A stretch of 64,000 nucleotides of DNA from contig JBCCLH010000015.1 of assembly GCA_039026955.1 (NCBI GenBank), positions 49,485 to 113,484 of the forward strand. The letters run 5' to 3'. Every line of letters starts with the position of its first letter. Positions within the stretch are counted from its first letter, which is position 1. Below are positions 34,034 through 41,947 of this stretch, in pieces. This DNA is from Kordia sp039026955. GTDB taxonomy: Bacteria > Bacteroidota > Bacteroidia > Flavobacteriales > Flavobacteriaceae. Below the pieces are notes generated by a model. That model did not search any database. It was not told where the DNA came from and worked only from the letters and a program-made list of their open reading frames with translations. The translations under genes and the position numbers were made by a program.

Positions 34034-35715
34034 TAGGCTTCTTTTTTAAGATTTTTTAAATATTGAGAAGGATAAATGCCTGTTTGCGATTTAAAAGCCT
34101 TTGAAAATGTTTCCTGTCTCTTGAATCCAAATTCTTCTGCAATTGCTTTAATTGTATACGATTGCAATGTCGAATCATTCTTTAATCGAACCAAAGCCGT
34201 GTTGATGCGTAACTCCGTAATATAACTTGTGTACGATTTCTTTTTGTACTTATTAATCACTTTAGATAAATAGGAAGTATTTGTTCCGAGTTTTGCTGCC
34301 ATAAATCCTAAACTACATTCAAGCAGTAAAAAGTATTCGTTCTTTTCAAAATCGGCAATCTTGTTTAAAATCGCCCTTGCTTTTGTATCGGTTACTTTTT
34401 CCTTTCTTTCATTGGATTTTGGTGTAAGTTCCTTTTTTTCAAGTTGAGATACTTTTTTTAATAACTCTTGAAATTTTTTCTTCGAGATTTTTTCTCTCCT
34501 TCTATAAAAAACAACACTTCCAATCAGCAGCATCAACAATACAATGGCAGCGCTAAAAATAATTTTTTGTGTTTGTTTCTGCGCGGCTAAATCATTTTTA
34601 ATCTCATTAATTTCATTTCGCAAAGGTTTTTTATCTATTAATTCGTGCGTTTCATTATTTATCTTTAGATTTTCTGCGCTTTGTTTCTTTTCGAGCGCAG
34701 CATATTTTTGAAAATGATATTCACTTTTGGTAGCATTTTTTACTTTGATGTATAAATGTGCTAAAAACTCGTGGACTTCTTTTTCATTGATATCTTTCGT
34801 ATCTGTCGTATTAAGAATGTCGAGTGTTTTTTCTAAATACTGTATCGCATCTTGATAGTTTTCTAATTTAAAAGCACTTTTTCCTAAATAGAATAAGGCG
34901 GTTAGGTGAGCGGCTCTTTTTTTGTCTTTTTGGGTAGCATCTCGTATCTGTTTGGAAATTTTGATGCAGTCAGCATATTGCACTCTTTGATAGTGAATAA
35001 TTGCGGTATTCAAAAGCAATGGAGTTTTTATAAATGCAGTTCGCTTCTCACAACAGTCTTCCAATGCTTCTTTATTATAAATTTCTGCTTCATCAGGCTT
35101 TTGTAACCACAAGTAGATATCGGCAATATTCAACAGCGTAATAAGCCGATTCACTTTTTTACCACTATCATCGTCCAGCATAGCCAAACGTTCTAACACT
35201 TTTTTGTAAAGGTCTATGGCTTCCTGAAAGTCTTTATGAATTCGTTTTACAAAAGCAATATTAGTCAAACAAGCAACTTCACGCTTCGCATCTTGCATTG
35301 CTTCTGCGTAAGCTAATGCTTCTAAATACGCTTTGAGTGCTCGTGTATTGTCTCCCAATTCAGAAAGAATACTTCCTTTAAATAATAAGCAATTATATAA
35401 AAGTACGGTGTCTTGTACCGAAGCACTATTGGAAATGGCCAATTCCATATTTTTTAGAGCTTCTTTATTTCGGTCTAATAGATGCAATGTTTTGGAAACA
35501 TAGTAAAACCCTTTTACTTTTTGAAACGAATCATCATTTACAATGGCTGCATTTTTTGCCTGAATCGCATACGCTAAGGCTAGCGAATCGTTTTTATAAA
35601 CATATTTTAAATGCAATTTTTCGGCTTTTTCAAAAGGAAGAATGATTTGTTTTGAATTTTGAGCGCTGGAAAATAAGAGATGCAGACAACAAAAGAACGC
35701 TACATAATGTTTCAT
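34033..35715 (-). CDS. TPR receptor-like protein with AraC-type HTH (copy 1)
   Basis: 560 residues. It opens with a signal peptide (MKHYVAFFCCLHLLFSSAQ), then about 330 residues of TPR-like helical repeats (K-A-Y-L-E-A-L-A-Y-A-E type), a single membrane segment around residues 386-404, a short charged coiled coil, and a C-terminal AraC HTH of ~100 residues, ending Q-T-G-I-Y-P-S-Q-Y-L-K-N-L. The TPR part would face the periplasm and the HTH the cytoplasm. Homologue of the protein at 58209, with the same order and HTH signature. The precursor gene at 33493 follows. It probably regulates genes in response to an external ligand (inference). Confidence 0.85.
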   Translation of the reverse strand: MKHYVAFFCCLHLLFSSAQNSKQIILPFEKAEKLHLKYVYKNDSLALAYAIQAKNAAIVNDDSFQKVKGFYYVSKTLHLLDRNKEALKNMELAISNSASVQDTVLLYNCLLFKGSILSELGDNTRALKAYLEALAYAEAMQDAKREVACLTNIAFVKRIHKDFQEAIDLYKKVLERLAMLDDDSGKKVNRLITLLNIADIYLWLQKPDEAEIYNKEALEDCCEKRTAFIKTPLLLNTAIIHYQRVQYADCIKISKQIRDATQKDKKRAAHLTALFYLGKSAFKLENYQDAIQYLEKTLDILNTTDTKDINEKEVHEFLAHLYIKVKNATKSEYHFQKYAALEKKQSAENLKINNETHELIDKKPLRNEINEIKNDLAAQKQTQKIIFSAAIVLLMLLIGSVVFYRRREKISKKKFQELLKKVSQLEKKELTPKSNERKEKVTDTKARAILNKIADFEKNEYFLLLECSLGFMAAKLGTNTSYLSKVINKYKKKSYTSYITELRINTALVRLKNDSTLQSYTIKAIAEEFGFKRQETFSKAFKSQTGIYPSQYLKNLKKEA

Positions 35716-35869
35716 TAATTTATATGTTTTGTTAAAATGAATTGTACTTTAATTTTTTACATAAATTTCGTTCCACAAGAGCAGAAAATATACATAAGGA
35801 TTAAATATATTAATAAGTACAATTCGTTAAAAGTTTGGTAGTTTATTTTTAAAACTAGAAATATAATCT

Positions 35870-36137
35870 TTTAACCTGAGTTCGATTAATAAAAAACGTT
35901 TCATTACTTATAATTAACTAAAAACAAACGATTGTCAGTTCGAGCATTATCGTAGATACCGAACATATAGTTCATGAGAACAGCTAAGAATTGATAATTT
36001 CAAAGTAATCTCGATAGCTACGCTAGGTATCTTCAATTAAAACATATTTTAATTTCGATAATGTTCGATTTGACATTGACGTAACTTGCTAAAAATTAGA
36101 GTTATGAATTAAATTATAAATCGAACTCAGGTTTTTA
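35870..36137. repeat. Palindromic repeat family 1, copy e (long form)
   Basis: The outer inverted ends read TTAACCTGAGTTCGATTA and, on the other side, ATCGAACTCAGGTT; the inner core runs from TGTCAGTTCGAGC (35933) to TTCGATTTGACA (36075). At about 268 bp it is the longest copy and more degenerate than the others, with extra AT-rich bases in the loop. It fills most of the 489 bp gap between the TPR-AraC start and 36205; the rest is AT-rich and unassigned. Confidence 0.75.
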
Positions 36138-36204
36138 GGTTACAATACTGAAACTAATACATTTTTTTGAGGTAAGGAGATGTAATTTGTAACAAAAATT
36201 AAAA

Positions 36205-36711
36205 ATGGCTACTTATTTAATGACGCAACAAAAAAATAGTATGGAAATCACATATACACATTGGAAAACTGCCACAATTCGTGACTTAGAGAAAAAAACT
36301 GCTGCATTAGATTCATCTTTACAAAAAAAGGTAGAAGTGGATTATTTTAAACGTTTGTTAGAAAAAATGGCAACACACGCTTCATCACAAGAGGCGTTGA
36401 GTAAATTTCAAACAGAAATGGAAGCATACATTGCTTCAATTCCCTCTAATACAGGTTTTCAAGACAAAGCAATTCGTAAAAACTTCGTAAAGAAAAAAGC
36501 AGCTATCAAAAATTTAGTAGTTACAAAACATAAATTGGTTCACAAAGGATTCTATATAGGGTTGTGGATGCCTTTAGGTATGGCAATTGGAATGCCTTTT
36601 GGTATTGCGATGGGAAATATTGTTTTCGGATTGCCAATCGGTTTGGTAGTAGGACTCGCTATTGGAAGCTGGCTACAGGGCAAAGCGACAAAGGAAGGTA
36701 GAGTCGTGTAA
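36205..36711 (+). CDS. Glycine-zipper membrane protein of unknown function
   Basis: 168 residues. The first ~110 are polar, helical and Lys/Glu/Ala-rich; the last ~45 form one or two Gly/Met-rich membrane segments of the zipper type (MPLGMAIGMPFGIAMGN, then LPIGLVVGLAIGSWL). No family recognised. The C-terminus faces the convergent gene at 36719 only seven bases away. Role unknown; small membrane-associated helper is the most that can be said. Confidence 0.6.
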   Translation: MATYLMTQQKNSMEITYTHWKTATIRDLEKKTAALDSSLQKKVEVDYFKRLLEKMATHASSQEALSKFQTEMEAYIASIPSNTGFQDKAIRKNFVKKKAAIKNLVVTKHKLVHKGFYIGLWMPLGMAIGMPFGIAMGNIVFGLPIGLVVGLAIGSWLQGKATKEGRVV

Positions 36712-36718
36712 GCTATAA

Positions 36719-37207
36719 TCAATCATTAGCGACATATCGATCGAATTCTTGTTGTATTTTTCGTAAGTGATATTTAGAAATTGGCAGCACATTTTCAATA
36801 CTACTTTCCTCATTGTCAATTGTAAACAAACAAGAATCTTTTTCTTTGTTATGCCGTGAAAATTGTAAGTCAGGTGACTTATAAACCACCATTTCTTTTC
36901 CTTTAAAATATTTATAGTCAGGTTGATAGATGATACCTTCTTTAGTAAATGTAATGATTTCTTTTCCGAATGTATTCCATAAAACGGTACGTAAAATGAA
37001 GTAAGCAATTGAAGCACAGACTAGTATAGGAATAATGAATCCAAAATGAAAACCCGAACCTTCAATCCCACGAAGTATGAGAATAGCTATCGGAATTAAA
37101 ATAGCTATGATTCCTATCACCAAGAGTGGAATTCTCGTAAATAGAGGAGATTTGATTCCAATAATAATAATCTGGTTTTCAGAAAATACAACCTCTGATG
37201 TTTTCAT
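36719..37207 (-). CDS. Two-membrane-segment protein, PH-like cytoplasmic tail
   Basis: 162 residues with two membrane segments in the first half (about 26-46 and 53-72: LLVIGIIAILIPIAILIL, GFIIPILVCASIAYFIL), then a soluble part of strands (TFTKEGIIYQPDYKYFKG) resembling the bacterial PH-domain layout. No named family. It ends seven bases from the convergent gene at 36205, and the TIR-like pseudogene lies directly upstream. Function unknown. Confidence 0.6.
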   Translation of the reverse strand: MKTSEVVFSENQIIIIGIKSPLFTRIPLLVIGIIAILIPIAILILRGIEGSGFHFGFIIPILVCASIAYFILRTVLWNTFGKEIITFTKEGIIYQPDYKYFKGKEMVVYKSPDLQFSRHNKEKDSCLFTIDNEESSIENVLPISKYHLRKIQQEFDRYVAND

Positions 37208-37227
37208 ATCTACAATCTAGTTTTTTA

Positions 37228-37608
37228 TCAATCATCTTTAAAATTACTAGTTATTTGATTGGCATGAAACTGCAATTCTAAATAGTTATTCAAAATTTGT
37301 GGCTTACTGCCTGTTGTGTTCGGAATTCGCATGCAAGCAACTTCTTTGCAAGCACTATTAGCAACTTCAACTTCCCACTTAATCCAATCGTGATTGTGTG
37401 TATTATCTCCAATCAACACCAACACAATATCTGCCTATTGAATTAAAGGTTTTAAATACGCTTTCACCGCTTTTTCACCATTCGCACGTTTGTCTTCTTC
37501 TTCAGTGATAATGGTGAAATTTGGAAGTAATCTGTTACGTTCCCATTTTTTAATTTTATTCACATACTTAAGGTCTTCATAGACATAACTCACAAAAATT
37601 GATTTCAT
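37228..37608 (-). pseudogene. TIR-like (ThsB/DUF1863-type) protein interrupted by a stop
   Basis: From the ATG at 37608 the frame reads 57 residues (MKSIFVSYVYEDLKYVNK..., ending K-P-L-I-Q), then an in-frame TAG at 37435-37437, then 68 further residues (A-D-I-V-L-V-L-I-G-D-N-T-H-N-H-D-W-I-K-W-E-V). Joined, the 126 codons form a complete TIR-like domain of the type used by Thoeris ThsB: F-V-S-Y strand at the start and I-G-x-x-T-x-x-x-x-W-x-x-W-E later. One base change accounts for the break. Whether it is dead, read through or a sequencing error cannot be told here. No NADase partner adjacent. Confidence 0.75.
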
Positions 37609-37701
37609 GCTAACTTTATTTTAAATAAACATAAAAATAAAACTAGTATTAAAATTGTGTGAAAACTTACGGATTTCCGCAGAAGTACAAAAGTAAAATT
37701 C

Positions 37702-38598
37702 CTATTTCTGATATTGAGGCGGCACGATATCTTTATGCTTCCAGCGTTTGTGTACCCAATAATAATATTCTGGTACTTCTTTGATCTGTTTCTCCAACGC
37801 ACGATAAAATAATTCGGTAGGTTTATTTTTTTCGTAATTGACAATGCCTTTTGGAGTCAAATCTTCAAAGGTTCCTTGGTAATAGCCGCGTTTTAGCTTT
37901 TCAATCTTAAAGTAAATAAACGGCATATTGGCTTTTCGCGCCACGACTTCAAAACCGTTAAAACACGGAACGGTGATGCCCATAAATTCAGTCCAGTAGT
38001 AATTTGGCAAGGGTTTGGGCGATTGATCACTCACCATAAAATAAATGCCTAAAATACCTGTATTTTGATTCTGTCGTATGGTTTTATAGGTTTCTTTGGT
38101 AGTAATTAAGGTAGAATTCCACTTTCCACGAATATCGCGTACCAGCTTATCAAAATACTTATTAGTCAGCTTTTTATATACGCCGTAACCTTTGTGTGAA
38201 ATATACACATCCATAATGTTCATCCATTCCCAATTGGCATAATGTCCTGTTACCAAAACGATGCTTTGTCCTTGCTTTTCAAATTCATTGATCATGTCAA
38301 TATTTGGAAACACAAAGCGTTTCCGCAGTGATGCTTCAGAAATCGTAAGCGATTTGATCATCTCCAAAAACATATCACACAAATGGCGGTAAAACTTTCG
38401 CTCAATCTTCAAACGTTCATCTTGCTCTTTTTCGGGGAAAACCAAGGCTAAATTGCCACGAACCACTTTTTTTCTGTAGCCAATGATGTGATAAATCAAT
38501 ACATAACAAAAGTCAGAAAACAAATACAACACACGAAATGGTAACAAAGAAATAAGCCAAAGAATTGGATATAAAATTATAAATGCGATAAGCTGCAT
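37702..38598 (-). CDS. LpxL-like lipid A (lysophospholipid) acyltransferase
   Basis: 298 residues from the ATG at 38598; the TTG at 38619 adds seven residues and is less likely. An N-terminal membrane anchor is followed by the acyltransferase motif in its Bacteroidota form: V-T-G-H-Y-A-N-W-E-W about residues 110-120, in place of H-x4-D. It transfers an acyl chain onto lipid A in the inner membrane. It shares a palindromic promoter region with the divergent rhomboid gene. The exact acceptor is inferred from family. Confidence 0.85.
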   Translation of the reverse strand: MQLIAFIILYPILWLISLLPFRVLYLFSDFCYVLIYHIIGYRKKVVRGNLALVFPEKEQDERLKIERKFYRHLCDMFLEMIKSLTISEASLRKRFVFPNIDMINEFEKQGQSIVLVTGHYANWEWMNIMDVYISHKGYGVYKKLTNKYFDKLVRDIRGKWNSTLITTKETYKTIRQNQNTGILGIYFMVSDQSPKPLPNYYWTEFMGITVPCFNGFEVVARKANMPFIYFKIEKLKRGYYQGTFEDLTPKGIVNYEKNKPTELFYRALEKQIKEVPEYYYWVHKRWKHKDIVPPQYQK

Positions 38599-38616
38599 GG
38601 ATGTATTAAATTTTGA

Positions 38617-38634
38617 CAAATATAGCTATATTTG
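38617..38634. promoter_or_regulatory. Palindromic divergent promoter core
   Basis: CAAATATAGCTATATTTG is a perfect 18 bp palindrome that contains a TATATTTG box on each strand: plus (38627-38634) for the rhomboid gene, minus (38617-38624) for the LpxL-like gene. The two start sites would be only ~20 bp apart, so the promoters should compete. No good -33 element was found for either. Confidence 0.5.
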
Positions 38635-38655
38635 ACGTGTAATAAAGGCTATTTT

Positions 38656-39306
38656 ATGACGAATTTGGACCCAGTAACCATTGCCATCATTGTGGCAAAT
38701 GTTTTGCCCTCACTCAAAGGATTTGACGATCAATATTTTTTGAATAAATATTTGTTTAACATCAGTGCCATCAAAAATGGTCAGCATTTTCGCATGTTTA
38801 CGTCTGGATTTCTTCATGGCGATTTTATGCATTTGCTGTTCAACATGTTGACACTGTATTTCTTTGCAGATGCTGTGATTTATGCGATTGGTGCACAGTA
38901 TTTTTTACTCATATACATTGCGAGTCTCCTTTTTGGGAATGTACTTTCCTTTTATTTTCATCGAAATGAACCACATTACAGTGCTTTGGGCGCGAGTGGT
39001 GCTGTTTCAGGCATATTGTATGCTGCGATTTTATTATTTCCGAGCATGGATTTGTATGTAATGTTCATTCCGGTGCCTGTGAAAGGATATATTGTCGGAA
39101 TCCTTTATTTGGTATTTTCTATTTACGGAATGAAAAAACAGTTAGGCAATATAGGTCATGATGCACATTTTGGTGGCGCTGTCGCGGGATATATAATTAC
39201 TCTAATACTTCGCCCTAATATACTCGTGCAAGAAACAGAAATCGTCATTTTAATGGCAATTCCGATTATAGTATTGTCTATCATGACGAAAATGGGGAAG
39301 ATTTAA
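38656..39306 (+). CDS. Rhomboid family intramembrane serine protease
   Basis: 216 residues from the ATG at 38656 (a TTG at 38632 overlaps the promoter box). About six membrane segments. The catalytic serine sits in G-A-S-G-A-V-S-G (around residue 116) and the histidine in G-H-D-A-H-F-G-G-A-V-A-G-Y (around 179), the usual Ser-His pair of rhomboids; an H-x-x-x-H-x-x-x-N-M motif occurs early (HGDFMHLLFNM). It cuts membrane-spanning substrates. Substrate unknown. The downstream gap holds an inverted repeat and the precursor at 39416 (convergent). Confidence 0.93.
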   Translation: MTNLDPVTIAIIVANVLPSLKGFDDQYFLNKYLFNISAIKNGQHFRMFTSGFLHGDFMHLLFNMLTLYFFADAVIYAIGAQYFLLIYIASLLFGNVLSFYFHRNEPHYSALGASGAVSGILYAAILLFPSMDLYVMFIPVPVKGYIVGILYLVFSIYGMKKQLGNIGHDAHFGGAVAGYIITLILRPNILVQETEIVILMAIPIIVLSIMTKMGKI

Positions 39307-39329
39307 TATACAGTGTAAGTTTTATAATC

Positions 39330-39393
39330 ATACCAATTCTACTGAAAACTAAAACTTCACTTCTAAAATTGTGTCTTACAGTAAAATTGGTAT
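39330..39393. repeat. Inverted repeat between rhomboid and a precursor peptide
   Basis: ATACCAATTCTACTG (39330-39344) is mirrored by CAGTAAAATTGGTAT (39379-39393) with one mismatch, loop ~34 bp. It may serve as a shared terminator for the two converging genes. Its ATACCAA ends echo the element at 33871, which is also beside a precursor peptide. Confidence 0.6.
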
Positions 39394-39415
39394 TGGCATA
39401 AATTGCTTAAATTGT

Positions 39416-39568
39416 TTACCAAAGTGTTTTTGTTAAATCAGATGTAAGTGGTGTAAAAGTAGTATCTGGTTCTTCCTGATTTTTAATTCCTCCAATAGCT
39501 TTGTTTCTTGCCAAGATTGAAATTGATTTTTTGTTCAACGCTAATGTTTTTAAGTTTCTTTTTTTCAT
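39416..39568 (-). CDS. Short lanthipeptide-leader precursor without Cys
   Basis: 50 residues from the ATG at 39568; too short for most automatic calls. The leader MKKRNLKTLALNKKSISIL and Gly-Gly at 26-27 match the precursor at 19189 nearly residue for residue (L-N-K-K-S-I-S). The 23-residue tail has five Thr and a Ser but no Cys, and holds P-D-T-T and T-S-D, an echo of the D-x-D-T-S-D motif of two other precursors. It could be an inactive relative, or a substrate for a non-lanthionine modification. No TPR-AraC gene lies beside it. Confidence 0.6.
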   Translation of the reverse strand: MKKRNLKTLALNKKSISILARNKAIGGIKNQEEPDTTFTPLTSDLTKTLW

Positions 39569-39694
39569 AATATGAATTTTTAAATTAGAACTAAAAATTA
39601 CGCAATAAAATAATAGTATCAGTAAGGTTAAAAGTGAGTAATGATATGGTAAATACTTAATTATTTGTAGTTTACTTTGTTGAAAAGTATATAT

Positions 39695-39728
39695 AAAAAA
39701 ATCCGATCGTAAAATGATCGGATTTTTT
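39695..39728 (-). terminator. Terminator after tRNA-Tyr
   Basis: AATCCGATC / GATCGGATT stem with a 7-base loop and flanking A/T runs, directly after the tRNA 3' end on the minus strand (7 bp away). Confidence 0.8.
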
Positions 39729-39734
39729 AATTTG

Positions 39735-39817
39735 TGGGGAGAGCAGGATTCGAACCTGCGAAGGTAAAAACCAACAGATTTACAGTCTGTCCTCGTTGGC
39801 CGCTTGAGTATCTCCCC
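39735..39817 (-). tRNA. tRNA-Tyr (anticodon GTA)
   Basis: Read on the minus strand: an acceptor stem GGGGAGA / TCTCCCC with discriminator A, D-arm, anticodon loop CTGTAAATC with GTA, a long variable arm (GTTGGTTTTTACC) as expected of class II tRNAs, and a T-arm with GGTTCGAATCC. Length 83 nt. CCA is not encoded. The gene stands alone behind a consensus promoter. Confidence 0.97.
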
Positions 39818-39841
39818 AGCGTTTTTGCTTTATTGCGGTTG

Positions 39842-39872
39842 CAAATATACCATTGTTTTTGAACCGTGCAAA
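39842..39872 (-). promoter_or_regulatory. Consensus Bacteroidota promoter of tRNA-Tyr
   Basis: On the minus strand: TTTG, a 19 bp spacer, then TATATTTG, an exact match to the TTTG-N19-TAnnTTTG pattern, 25 bp before the tRNA. This is the cleanest promoter in the window and supports the phylum assignment. Confidence 0.8.
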
Positions 39873-40060
39873 TAAAAAATATGCGTTTTTTTTGATTAGA
39901 AACTAACTTGTTGATGTGGTGGTTGTTAGTTGTTGGTTGTTTGTTGTTGGGTATTAGTATTGAGTATTGAGATTGTTTCAAAGAGCAATTCAAAATTTAC
40001 AATTCAACATTCAACATCACCAACACCTAAAAGCGAAGCGACCCAAAACCAAACACCTGA

Positions 40061-41212
40061 TTACTTCCCAAGCAACTCCTTCACTTTTGCTTCCAAAGCT
40101 GAACCACGTAAGTTCTTCGCTGCGATTTGTCCTTTTTCATTCAAAATGAACGTAGCTGGAATAGAGCGGATGTTGTAGGTACGTGCAATTGCATCTCTGA
40201 AACCGTCTAAGTTAGATACTTGATGCCATTTTAATCCGTCTGTTTCAATAGCGCGTAACCAATCTGCTTTGGCATTGTTTTGTCCTGTACGACCGTCTAA
40301 CGAAACACCAATAATTTCCAAACCATCTTCGTGATATTTATTGTAAATTTTTACCACATTCGGATTCTCTCTACGGCAAGGTCCACACCAAGCCGCCCAA
40401 AAATCGATAATCGTTACTTTTCCTTTGATATCGTTCAACGAAACCATCTTTCCTTCAGGATTTGGCGCTGTAAAATTCTCAGCTACCGAACCAACGGCGG
40501 TACGTAACAATTCTTTTGTTTTGGTAATTAAATCTTTTGCTACAGGCGATTTTTTCATGTCGCTAGAAAGTCCTTCTAAAAACTGATTTGCTTTTTGTGG
40601 AGTCGTCAATTTGTTTCGCAACATTCTGCTTACTAACATGATAGAAGTATGTGCGGTAGGATAATCATTCACAAATTGCTCTTGATATTCGGCAACTTGC
40701 CTGTCTAAATCAGCTACTTTCTTTCTTGCATCGGCAATAGCAGTCGTATTTTTTGAAGTCACAGCCGATTGATACGAAGCTCTTACTTGCTGCATTTCTA
40801 CTGACATTTCTTTTGATTTTGCTATAAATTCTGCATGCGCGCTGTTGTGTCTTCCTCCTGAAATTCGAGGAACTGACAAACTATCTTTATGTGCATCAAT
40901 CATTACGTTAGCATTCTCTAAAAGAAATTCTATATTTCCTGGCGCACCGTTTACATAAATAAAACTTGCTTGTGGAAATTCAACGTTTCCAGTGAATGTA
41001 AATTTCCCATTCTGCACAATGGCTGTATCTTTTGGTTGTGGCACACCTTTGATATTCGGTATTTTCAAAAATGCACGTACACCATCAGGAATTCCATGAA
41101 TGGTTGTTTCAATTACATATGCACCACTTTCTGACTGTTCTTTACAAGAAGTACATAGCAACAACCCAATAATACAAGTAAATACAAATAGTTTCTTCAC
41201 GTTTAAATACAT
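40061..41212 (-). CDS. TlpA/thioredoxin-like lipoprotein with DUF4369 domain
   Basis: 383 residues. Lipoprotein start (LLCTSC, Cys 23); an N-terminal DUF4369 domain (about 25-125, with the strand K-F-T-F-T-G-N-V); a helical linker; and a C-terminal thioredoxin fold with W-A-A-W-C-G-P-C near residue 275 and the cis-Pro segment S-I-P-A-T-F. Such proteins reduce or exchange disulfides in the periplasm, for example in cytochrome maturation. Partner unknown. Single gene on the minus strand. Confidence 0.92.
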   Translation of the reverse strand: MYLNVKKLFVFTCIIGLLLCTSCKEQSESGAYVIETTIHGIPDGVRAFLKIPNIKGVPQPKDTAIVQNGKFTFTGNVEFPQASFIYVNGAPGNIEFLLENANVMIDAHKDSLSVPRISGGRHNSAHAEFIAKSKEMSVEMQQVRASYQSAVTSKNTTAIADARKKVADLDRQVAEYQEQFVNDYPTAHTSIMLVSRMLRNKLTTPQKANQFLEGLSSDMKKSPVAKDLITKTKELLRTAVGSVAENFTAPNPEGKMVSLNDIKGKVTIIDFWAAWCGPCRRENPNVVKIYNKYHEDGLEIIGVSLDGRTGQNNAKADWLRAIETDGLKWHQVSNLDGFRDAIARTYNIRSIPATFILNEKGQIAAKNLRGSALEAKVKELLGK

Positions 41213-41280
41213 TTTTGTTGACTAATTTTAAAAGTTAAACGCGCAAATTTAACCAAATGTGTAGAATATGCCTAGAAAAA

Positions 41281-41754
41281 TTAAAATTGATAACGAACGC
41301 CTAGCGCCAAGTCAAAATCCAAATCGTCATTAAAGCCATCATCAAACCCTATTTCTGGTCGCACATCTAGCGAAAGCTGTAATGGAAAGTCAAAATTATA
41401 CTCAATCCCAACATCGCCCGCAAGAAACGCATAAAAGCCATCATTGGTCAAATTTCGGTTGCTATTCCAACTTCCAATTCCGCCACCAGCGCCTGCATAC
41501 CAGTTAAATCCGCCATCAATATTCCAAACCCATTGGTACAATCCTGTTAATTTATATGCGTCAAAATCGTCGTTATCTTTCCAACCCAAATCCAATTCCA
41601 AACGATTATTGTCCCACAAAGCTCTTTGATATGAAATTTCAGTACCAAATCCGTTATTGCCTCCAATGCGCAACCCAATAGCATTTTCTGCAATTTGTTG
41701 TGCCGAAGCTGAATAACCTAAAAATAAAATGCCTAAAATCAATAGTTTTTTCAT
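41281..41754 (-). CDS. Small outer-membrane beta-barrel-like protein
   Basis: 157 residues: signal peptide (ending SASAQ, residue 18) and amphipathic strands ending in an aromatic residue (LALGVRYQF), the layout of an eight-strand outer-membrane barrel. Glycine and aromatic-rich loops with several Asp-Asp. Ends 69 bp upstream of the TlpA-like start, so they may share a transcript. No specific ligand. Confidence 0.7.
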   Translation of the reverse strand: MKKLLILGILFLGYSASAQQIAENAIGLRIGGNNGFGTEISYQRALWDNNRLELDLGWKDNDDFDAYKLTGLYQWVWNIDGGFNWYAGAGGGIGSWNSNRNLTNDGFYAFLAGDVGIEYNFDFPLQLSLDVRPEIGFDDGFNDDLDFDLALGVRYQF

Positions 41755-41947
41755 GTCTTTAAAATTTATGTTGTTAATTTTGTTGCAGGGAATAAACCAA
41801 GAACTATACCAGTTGTATGATTTTTATGTGGCGGTTAGTATTCACTTGTTAATATCTTGTGATGAACCCTTGAATATTTATCATTTATAACTGAAAAATT
41901 AGGTTTATATTGCTGAAAAAATTGCAAAAGACACTCAAAACAGTGAC

